Source: Amycolatopsis sp. QT-25 (lineage in GTDB: Bacteria > Actinomycetota > Actinomycetes > Mycobacteriales > Pseudonocardiaceae). Taken from it: DNA of 64,000 nt. The notes under the pieces were generated by a model. The model made no database searches. It was not told the origin of the DNA and saw only the letters and a list, made by a program, of their open reading frames with translations. The position numbers and the translations under genes are program-made. Positions 44,957 to 51,785 of the stretch are shown piece by piece. How positions within the stretch are numbered: the stretch's first letter is position 1; each line of letters opens with the position of its first letter. The stretch lies in the NCBI RefSeq assembly GCF_029369745.1, contig NZ_CP120210.1, positions 3,348,001-3,412,000 of the forward strand, in the 5' to 3' direction.

Positions 44957-45940
44957 TCAGCGGGTGAGGATGTAGCCGTCGTGGGCGCGGTGGTCGCGGG
45001 AGCGGCGTAGGTCGGTGAGGGCGAAGGTGCGTTGGAGCCAGCGGTCGGTGCCGTCGTAGCGGGGGTGGAAGGCGGTGCGGCCGTGGGCGGTGACGCGGTT
45101 GTCGATCAGTGCCAGGTCGCCGGGGGCGAGGCGGGTGGTGTGCGCGGCGTGGTCGAAGGCGTGAAGGAGTTCGGTCAGTGCGGCGGTGGCGCGTGGAGTG
45201 AGGGCTCTGGTGGCGATGTGGGCCATGCGCATATCGGGGTCTTCGGGGGCGCCGGTGAGGATCGGGCTGGGTTCGGGGTCCGGGTTGTCGGTGCCGAAGG
45301 AGGGTGGTGGTGCGGTGATGAACTCCGGTGCGGACAGGGTCTGCCGGGTTTCGGGACTCAGCAGTGGGAGCACTTCGCGTAGGCAGGCGGTGCGCAGCCC
45401 GGCGACGCGGTCGTGGTCGGGGCGCAGGCACAGCAGCAGGACGTGGTCGGGTTCGTGGGGGTGGAAGGCGTTCTCGTTGTGGAATGTCAGCAGGGCCGAG
45501 CCGGTGTTGCCGGAGAACGCCTCGCTGCCGGGGACGGGGACGACGTCCTGCACGAGTGCCCCGGATTTCTCGGCCTGGTAGGCGGTGGGGTCGCCGAGTC
45601 CGCAGGCGATCATGGTGAGCACCGCGGCGGAGACGGTGGCCTCGCGTTGGACCGAGTCCGCGACGGCGGGGGTGGGCGGTAGGGCGTCGTGGTCGACCGG
45701 CAGGCCGTGGATCACCAGGACCCCTCGGCGGCCGGAGTGGCGTCGGAAGCGTCGGATGCCGCGTCGCAGCACAGGCGGCAGTTCGTCCCAGGCGTCGCGG
45801 GCGCGGTCCACCCATTCCGGTGCGTCGACCAGGTCGTGCTCGCCGGAGCACAGGGCGCGGGCGACGCGGTCGATCTCGGCGGTGTCGGTCGGGCTCAGCT
45901 CCAGGTCCGCAGCGGCCTCGGTGGCGGCGGATTTCAGCAC
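44957..45940 (-). CDS. Fe(II)/2-oxoglutarate oxygenase, asparagine/arginine-oxygenase-like
   Basis: A 327-residue protein of the clavaminate-synthase-like superfamily, close in style to AsnO and VioC amino-acid beta-hydroxylases. The GTG start has AGAAGGGA seven bases upstream. The HxE iron ligands are in FHNENAFHPHEPDHV (a hallmark separating this group from HxD TauD proteins). The distal His is in DNRVTAHGRTAFHP and the 2-oxoglutarate Arg in DRWLQRTFALTD. Such enzymes hydroxylate free or carrier-bound amino acids for natural-product assembly. It is 35 bases downstream of an unrecognised gene, forming an operon. A broken relative of its C-terminus lies at 50237-50440. The substrate is unknown. 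Confidence 0.87.
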   Translation of the reverse strand: MLKSAATEAAADLELSPTDTAEIDRVARALCSGEHDLVDAPEWVDRARDAWDELPPVLRRGIRRFRRHSGRRGVLVIHGLPVDHDALPPTPAVADSVQREATVSAAVLTMIACGLGDPTAYQAEKSGALVQDVVPVPGSEAFSGNTGSALLTFHNENAFHPHEPDHVLLLCLRPDHDRVAGLRTACLREVLPLLSPETRQTLSAPEFITAPPPSFGTDNPDPEPSPILTGAPEDPDMRMAHIATRALTPRATAALTELLHAFDHAAHTTRLAPGDLALIDNRVTAHGRTAFHPRYDGTDRWLQRTFALTDLRRSRDHRAHDGYILTR

Positions 45941-45975
45941 GGCTTGTCCCTTCTCGGTCCCTGGCGCGGGGATGG

Positions 45976-47088
45976 TCAGTGCCGCAGGGAGGCGACGGTG
46001 TCGGCGATGTAGTGGTCTCCGAAGCGGATCAGCGGCGCGTACTGCGCTGCCCGCCGGTGGCGCATCAGGCGCAGCTCGCCGACGGCGTTGTCCGGGCCCT
46101 GGGGAGACTGGGCGATGGAACGCCGCAGGCGCACCATCGAGTAGGCCAGCGCGATGTGGCGTTCGCTGTCGATGAGGTCCGCTTCGAGCAGGGCGTCGCG
46201 TGCCCCGGCCAGTTCCGGGTCACTGGCGGCCAACCGCTCGTAGGGATCGGGGATCACGCCCAGGAGTTCTTTCATCGCGGCCCGGAATACCTTGTAGGCG
46301 CTGTGCTGCCGCCCGCTCAACGCCTTGTCCACGTTCGGTGGCTGCATGGAAGGGCGCACCGAGGTCGCGTAGTACTCGACCGGGATCGTGCCCGCGTGGG
46401 CCATCGCTGCGGGGAACCCGCGCACGAATACGGTCGCGTGCTCCAACCGCTCCAACGCCGCCCGCCGCGACCCCGAGCGCAGGTGGCCCACAGCGTCGGT
46501 CACGGCCACCGCCGCGCACAGGTTGAACAGCACATGTACGTGGTGGCCGATGATCCACCGTGCGGTCCACACTCGCTCCAACGATTCCTCGCCACCGGAG
46601 TCCGCCACACACAAGGCCGGTGGTGGCGGATCACCAGCGGTGGGCGCACCGGTCAGGTCCAGCACGGCCTGGCGCATGGCCGCGAGCTCCACCGCCAGAT
46701 CCGCGCCCGAGATCGGGGCGTCGCACAGATCGCGCAGACCCCGGTGCACCACTGAGACACCATGCAGAGCGGCCTGCCGATCGGACAATTCCACCTCACG
46801 AACCCGGAAGAACGACTCACTCGTAGACCGCGGCGGCAACTCCTCACCGACGACCGCCCGACCGTCAGCGGATAACGCGCCCACCAACGCGTTCGCGGCG
46901 GCTGCGGCCTGCCGCAAAGCCTCGGTGCGCGCCACCGGACCGGCGTGAGTTGGCACCCTGGCCAAAACCTCGGCCGCCTGCTGAGCCTCGGCCCGCACCT
47001 CTGCGCCCAGTTCTGCGGACGTCCCGTCGATCCCATCGGCCCGCAACACCGCGACCGGCGGATACCGTGCCGTGCCTGACACATCCAT
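45976..47088 (-). CDS. unrecognised helical protein cotranscribed with the oxygenase
   Basis: A protein of 370 residues from the ATG at 47088; the frame stays open to 47196 (406 residues) and the ribosome site is unclear, so the start is uncertain. It is predicted largely alpha-helical, without signal or membrane segments. His and Glu residues recur in short patterns (IIGHHVHVLF, RLEHATVF, AAMAHAGTIP, DSERHIALAY) that could make a metal or heme site. A conserved-looking stretch is VRPSMQPPNVDKALSGRQH. I do not recognise the family. Its place upstream of the oxygenase suggests a joint role in amino-acid modification. Confidence 0.7.
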   Translation of the reverse strand: MDVSGTARYPPVAVLRADGIDGTSAELGAEVRAEAQQAAEVLARVPTHAGPVARTEALRQAAAAANALVGALSADGRAVVGEELPPRSTSESFFRVREVELSDRQAALHGVSVVHRGLRDLCDAPISGADLAVELAAMRQAVLDLTGAPTAGDPPPPALCVADSGGEESLERVWTARWIIGHHVHVLFNLCAAVAVTDAVGHLRSGSRRAALERLEHATVFVRGFPAAMAHAGTIPVEYYATSVRPSMQPPNVDKALSGRQHSAYKVFRAAMKELLGVIPDPYERLAASDPELAGARDALLEADLIDSERHIALAYSMVRLRRSIAQSPQGPDNAVGELRLMRHRRAAQYAPLIRFGDHYIADTVASLRH

Positions 47089-47334
47089 ACCCGGGAAGTA
47101 TTCCGAGGGCGCACACCCACCAACGCCACTGAACGGGTACAGCCGACCCCGTACAGTCGTGCCCTTGCTCACACACGGTGGCGTCCGGACCATCAAAAAT
47201 GATCCGGCCGGCGGTAAGAAGGGTCATGCGGCGCCGGATTGCCGTGAGCCTGGCCCATTCCGGTGTGCGCAAGCCGGGTGGTGCGAGTTTCGCGACGTGG
47301 TGCATATGTCGCCGCGCTGGCCGCGGAGTTCGCA

Positions 47335-47700
47335 CATGCTCCGCTGGAGCCGAGTGATGATCTCCTTGCGAGCAACTAAAGACACCGGACTGCGTAACCT
47401 CCCCTTCCGTGACGCCACCCAAAACCAGGTGTGGCTGGACATCTGTGCGCTGGCCCAGGACCTGATCGCCTCACCCAGTGCCTCGCGCTGACCGGCTCGG
47501 CCTGCATCATCGAGCCCACACGCGTGCGGCCACGCCTCTTCAGCGTCGCCGGCTACCTTGTGCGCACCGCCGCCGCCTCACCCTCAAAAGTCCCGCCAGT
47601 TGACCCTGGGCCGACACCGTGATCACCGCCCACCACCGACTCGCCGCCCTGACCAAGCAGGCCCCGAGCAGCAGCATCCGACGTACCCGCAGAACCAGCC
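47335..47700 (+). pseudogene. C-terminal relic of an IS1380-family transposase
   Basis: Frames on the plus strand give RATKDTGLRNLPFRDATQNQ, VWLDICALAQDLIA, then, after a frameshift, LALTGSACIIEPTRVRPRLF with SVAGYLVRTA. These match the C-terminal tail typical of IS1380-family transposases. The catalytic part is missing and there are frameshifts, so it is a fragment. Confidence 0.7.
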
Positions 47701-47939
47701 GAGTGGGGCTATACACACTCGCGCCCCGACAGACACAGCACAACAAAGATCAACACCAGCGAACCGGGATCATCTCAGCAAGATCATGAAAGATCGAGGC
47801 CTGGCGCGTTACCAATTTTTGACGGGAATCGCCCGAATTAGTGATACCTCTTGAGGCAATCTGTTAATCCCCGTTAGCGTCGGATACTGCACGTTGATGG
47901 CATTCACCCATTCGGCCGACCGATGCAGAGGGTTTAAAT
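47701..47939. other. upstream region of the lipase-like gene
   Basis: About 240 bases, noticeably AT-richer from 47800 on, consistent with a promoter region for the gene at 47940. No coding frame is convincing. Confidence 0.4.
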
Positions 47940-49268
47940 ATGGTGCAGGAAGCCAGGGTCGACGTCAAGACCACCGCCCCGGAGAACGTCCAGGAATTGT
48001 CCAATGCGGATCTGGCCGCGATCGCCGAATCGGTAACACCGGGACCGTGGTACGCCACCGAGTTCAGGACCGGCGAGACGCGCAGGGAAGCCAACGATAC
48101 CTGGGAATTGCTCAGTACCACGCCAAAGACACCTGGCGGCACCGCAGCCGTGTACTACGCCGATGGTCACTCCCGACTGAGCAGGCCGATGATTTTCGCG
48201 GACGGTTTCAACTATGGCCCCAGCGATCTTCCCGGCCTTTTCGAGCATCTCAACTCGCCCTACAACGCCGACGGGAAGCGTTTCCTCAGTCAGGTTCTGG
48301 CCGCCGGCATCGACGTCGTCCTGCTCGGGTTCGACCAACGTCACGCCGACATCCGAACCAACGCGGGCGTGGCGGTCAACTGCATTCGGCGGGCGATCGC
48401 GCAATGTGACGACGATGATGTCTCGCTGATCGTGGGCGGCGTCAGCATGGGCGGCATGGTGACCCGCTACGCGCTCGCCTCGATGGGGGCCAACGAGGAG
48501 GACCATCACACCGGCACCTACCTGTCCTACGACACCCCGCACAACGGGGCTTGGATTCCCCTGATCCTCCAGCAACTCGCCTACTTCTTCGAGGAACTGC
48601 CCGTCGGCGATCCCGACGCGCCGACGCAGGCGGCACTGATCCGCAGCGCCGCCGCGCAGCAGTTGCTGTGGTCCTGGGTGCCGAACGCCCTGTACTCCGG
48701 TCCGACCGCCACCGCGAGCCCGATGCGCACCGAGTTCCTCAACGATCTGCGCAAGATCGGCTGGTTCCCGAAGCGGCCGCGCACACTAGGTGTCGCCAAC
48801 GGCGCCGGCGACGGCATCGGCCGAGACCTGCCGCCCGGTACGATCGCGTTCGACTGGAAAGCCGGCGTTCTCGCCAGCGCGACCGCGCGGTTCCAACCGG
48901 ACAACGGCGCGGAGCAGGCGATCGGCGGAATGAACTTCGGGACCGCGATCCGCCGTCCGTTCACGAGCGCCGTGCCCGCTATGGATGGGGCACCTGGGGG
49001 GATTCTGGAATCCTTCGGCCTGGTCGCCGACAAGCTGAACATCACGATCGGCGAGGAATACCGCAGCAGTTGTTTCGTCCCCGTCGTGAGCTCGCTGGCA
49101 CTGGACTTCGACCCGGTGAAATGGGACATCGACCCGTACATGCCGCTCCAGGAGATGCGGGCGGAGCGAAGCCAGCTCGACGAGTTCCAGTGGGACAACG
49201 GCAACACCCCGCACGGTGTGATCACCGAACCGCTGGCCCGGTGGATCCTGCCGCGCATCACCGGCTGA
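47940..49268 (+). CDS. alpha/beta-hydrolase, lipase/esterase-like
   Basis: A 442-residue protein without signal peptide. The nucleophile elbow is GGVSMGGMVTRYAL at about residues 165-178 (GxSxG Ser in GVSMGG), preceded by a long N-terminal half with PMIFADGFNYGPSDL as the first strand and oxyanion region. DTPHNGAW after the elbow is the pattern of PGAP1-like and lipase-like hydrolases. The His candidate is in GNTPHGVITEP at the C-terminus. The substrate is unknown; esters or thioesters of the neighbouring polyketide are possible. It is a single gene followed by a strong terminator. Confidence 0.75.
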   Translation: MVQEARVDVKTTAPENVQELSNADLAAIAESVTPGPWYATEFRTGETRREANDTWELLSTTPKTPGGTAAVYYADGHSRLSRPMIFADGFNYGPSDLPGLFEHLNSPYNADGKRFLSQVLAAGIDVVLLGFDQRHADIRTNAGVAVNCIRRAIAQCDDDDVSLIVGGVSMGGMVTRYALASMGANEEDHHTGTYLSYDTPHNGAWIPLILQQLAYFFEELPVGDPDAPTQAALIRSAAAQQLLWSWVPNALYSGPTATASPMRTEFLNDLRKIGWFPKRPRTLGVANGAGDGIGRDLPPGTIAFDWKAGVLASATARFQPDNGAEQAIGGMNFGTAIRRPFTSAVPAMDGAPGGILESFGLVADKLNITIGEEYRSSCFVPVVSSLALDFDPVKWDIDPYMPLQEMRAERSQLDEFQWDNGNTPHGVITEPLARWILPRITG

Positions 49269-49284
49269 CCCGAACCGGCCTTGG

Positions 49285-49318
49285 CCGGTACCTGGCCGGA
49301 GGAATCGCCAGGTACCGG
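49285..49318 (+). terminator. terminator after the lipase-like gene
   Basis: Arms CCGGTACCTGG (49285-49295) and CCAGGTACCGG (49308-49318) form a perfect 11-bp stem with a 12-base loop, starting 17 bases after the stop codon. Confidence 0.8.
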
Positions 49319-49890
49319 ACCTTGGGCTGCCGCATCCCGAAAGCCGATGTCCGTCCCCTGTGGACTTTGGGAAGGCGGCGTCACTCTGATCGAGTCCGGG
49401 CATCATCTTTCGGCCGCTTCGAGTATCCGATCAGCCGCATTGAGCAGATTTCACCGAAGGGGTGTTCCCCGGACTGTGAAAGTCGAGTTGACCGAGCGGT
49501 ATAACGACACCAAAGGCAACGGCGAACCCCGCGCGAGTCTTCGATACTCATGGAACATCCTGTGATGCCGCCGAGCGGTCGAGGAGCACTGAGGTGCATG
49601 AGCAACCATTGGGCGTGACGCTCTGACACGTGCGGAGCCCTGTCTGAGCACTGCCACATCCCCAACCGTTCGTCGGGAGATGGCACTGTCGAGGGCATGT
49701 CTACGACGCAGATGCACTGTTCACGCGAGTATTTCTGCGGCGAGCTGGGGATAATCCCGGTGACCGCGATCAACAACGACACCAGCACCATCTCAGCCTG
49801 GGCCGGCAGTGTCTTCCCCTAACACCTCACGGACAAGGTCTGTGAGTACCTCGTCACCGGCGGAAGGTTCTGTCGATTTGAAGGGTCGAG
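49319..49890. other. non-coding or decayed stretch
   Basis: About 570 bases with lower GC and only short frames on both strands. I find no recognisable domain. Confidence 0.4.
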
Positions 49891-49894
49891 ACTG

Positions 49895-50170
49895 TCTCAT
49901 TCAGGGCCATCAAGCGCTATGTCCCGGGCGGCCACTGGCTGCTCGATGTAGTCGAATCGGGGCAACACAAGACGTCCTTGAACCGGATGATCGCCCTTCG
50001 GAACCTCGCCGCCCACGAAATCCCGCCGGCAAGCGCGAGGGAATTACGGAAATCGGACAACAGCAGATCGGCAGCGCGGGCTCCTGGATCACACGTCAGA
50101 ACCGATCGCAGCCACGATCGGCACACTGACCAAGCCGGCGGACGAGATCGCCAAGAGAGCACCGTACTGA
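49895..50170 (+). pseudogene. possible HEPN-like domain relic
   Basis: A frame reads AIKRYVPGGHWLLDVVES and NRMIALRNLAAHEIPPAS, then breaks; the next frame continues QQQIGSAGSWITRQNR. The RN...AAH pattern and the following segment resemble RiboL-PSP-HEPN-type proteins seen in defence loci. No start codon and a frameshift are present, so it is a fragment at best. The assignment is tentative. Confidence 0.3.
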
Positions 50171-50236
50171 CCGGAACGTCGCTGCCGGGCAAGCACACAC
50201 CGTCGTTTACCCGCTGGACTGGCGACAGTTGGATAT

Positions 50237-50440
50237 GCGACTTTGGCAGTCGGCGACCCCGTCCTGGCGTTGATTGACAACCGCGTCACCGCCCACGGCC
50301 GCGCCGCCTTCCGCCCCGCTACGACGGCGCCGACCGTTGGCTTGCACGTACCTTCGTCCTGGCCGACGTGCGTCGCTCCTGCGATCACCGCCCGCGCGAC
50401 GGCCACGTTCTCATCCTCTGGCAACCGAGGATGTCACGGC
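50237..50440 (+). pseudogene. C-terminal fragment of a second amino-acid oxygenase
   Basis: This stretch translates to VGDPVLALIDNRVTAHGRAA, followed one frame over by YDGADRWLARTFVLADVRRS and CDHRPRDGH. It matches the last 55 residues of the oxygenase at 44957-45940 nearly residue for residue, including the distal His and the Arg. Only the tail remains and there is one frameshift. It marks a former second oxygenase gene, not a simple copy, since the sequence has diverged. Confidence 0.8.
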
Positions 50441-50784
50441 GGAGGTCGATCGGTGTGGCGGACGGCCCGCATACCTGAAATGGCCTCTTGATTCCCTTCG
50501 TCTCCTCCGTGGAGAGGTTCGAGGTTCACCCGGACAGCTCACCGGTGCCTGTGCGGAACACTGAGACGAATTTCCCGGCCGCCGATCGCGGCGCAAAGGT
50601 GGATCTTCCTGTGTCATTGGGGTGACAGCGGCGAAAGCCGGGTTTCGGACAGCCCGCCGCTGCTACGGTCGAAGTGGCCGGAGAACAAGGCCACGGGGGC
50701 TTGTGAGTAGACAGTCGCATTTGTGCTCGAGCCTCATTTATCTGCTTTCTGCACGTATTCGATACTGTGTGAAAGGTGTCAGCA
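50441..50784. other. upstream region of the tectonin gene
   Basis: About 340 bases without a convincing gene; it becomes AT-richer near 50720-50770. GAAAGG at 50771-50776 is the ribosome-binding site of the next gene. Confidence 0.4.
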
Positions 50785-51477
50785 GTGGCTCATTGGAAGA
50801 ACATCACGGGTGGTCTTTCGGCGATAGCGGTCGGATCGCGGACTGTCGTGTGGGGTGTCAACAGCGGTAGCCAGATCTACCACTACACCAACCACGACAA
50901 CAATCCGTGGACCGGCATTCCGGGCGGGCTGGCGGATATCGGGGCGGGTGTTGACGGCACTGTATGGGGTGTCAATTCCGGTGGAAGCATCTACCGCTAC
51001 ACCGGGGACACTGAGGACAACGCGTGGCTCCACGTGCCCGGGAAGTTGTCGCGCATCTCGGTGGGGTCGAGGACCAACGTGTGGGGCGTCGACTCGATCG
51101 GCGGGATTTTCCGCTACACCGGCGACGACGCCGATCCGTGGGACCGGATCCCCGGTGGTCTGGTCGACATCGGGGCCGCGGCGGACGGCACCGTCTGGGG
51201 GGTCAACTCGTCCCAGCAGATCTATCGCTACACCTGGACGGCCAACCACTGGGTCGGCATTTCAGGCGGCCTGAGCAGGATCGACGTCGGCTCCAGAACC
51301 AGCGTGTGGGGCGTGAACTCCAGCGGCCAGATCTACCGCTACACCAACGACGACGAGAACCCGTGGGTGGGCGTCCACGGCACCCTGTCAGACATCGGCG
51401 CCGGCGCCGACGGCACCGTGTGGGGCGTCAATTCCGGCGGTAGCGTCTTCCGCTACACCGGGGACTCGCCGAACTGA
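50785..51477 (+). CDS. tectonin-repeat beta-propeller protein (lectin-like)
   Basis: A 230-residue protein made almost wholly of six tandem repeats of about 37 residues. Each carries a variant of SRTxVWGVNSxGQIYRYT followed by NPWxxIPGGLxDIGAGxDGT. This is the tectonin pattern, predicting a closed six-bladed propeller. Tectonins are lectins that bind methylated glycans or lipopolysaccharide. The GTG at 50785 is preferred over the one at 50776 because GAAAGG lies eight bases upstream. There is no signal peptide, so it is cytoplasmic or released otherwise. It stands alone and is followed by three hairpins. Bacterial use is inferred to be glycan recognition or defence. Confidence 0.87.
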   Translation: MAHWKNITGGLSAIAVGSRTVVWGVNSGSQIYHYTNHDNNPWTGIPGGLADIGAGVDGTVWGVNSGGSIYRYTGDTEDNAWLHVPGKLSRISVGSRTNVWGVDSIGGIFRYTGDDADPWDRIPGGLVDIGAAADGTVWGVNSSQQIYRYTWTANHWVGISGGLSRIDVGSRTSVWGVNSSGQIYRYTNDDENPWVGVHGTLSDIGAGADGTVWGVNSGGSVFRYTGDSPN

Positions 51478-51493
51478 TCGCGCAGTCCGCTGA

Positions 51494-51533
51494 TCCGCTC
51501 ACCGCGGCGGCGAAAGCCGACGCGGTGAGCGGA
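51494..51533 (+). terminator. terminator hairpin 1 after the tectonin gene
   Basis: Arms 51494-51506 and 51521-51533 (TCCGCTCACCGCG and its complement) pair perfectly over 13 bases; the loop contains a nested GGC-GAAA-GCC mini-hairpin. Confidence 0.8.
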
Positions 51534-51543
51534 CCCGCAGGCT

Positions 51544-51578
51544 CGATCTCGCGGCTCCATCGGACGGTCGCGAGATCG
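51544..51578. repeat. inverted repeat 2
   Basis: CGATCTCGCG (51544-51553) and CGCGAGATCG (51569-51578) form a perfect 10-bp inverted repeat with a 15-base loop. Confidence 0.6.
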
Positions 51579-51612
51579 GGTCGGCCAGACGGTCCATCGA
51601 CACCGCAGTGGG

Positions 51613-51649
51613 CGCACGGTCAGCAAGACATCGTCTTGCTGACCGTGCG
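51613..51649. terminator. hairpin 3, 17-bp perfect stem
   Basis: Arms 51613-51629 and 51633-51649 are perfectly complementary over 17 bases with a three-base ATC loop. It sits between the tectonin gene and the convergent FAD-carrier-thioesterase gene and can stop transcription from both sides. A small transposable or protein-binding palindrome is an alternative. Confidence 0.6.
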
Positions 51650-51785
51650 AGAAGCGTCCCGACCTCGCACTGGCGCGGGTGTCGGGGTGCGAGGAACATC
51701 GTGGCCTAGAGCTACCTCGCTCGGACAAGTGCCAGCTTCACTCAGGCCGTGTGCGTCGCACTCGGTTTGGCGGCCCTTCACCAGG

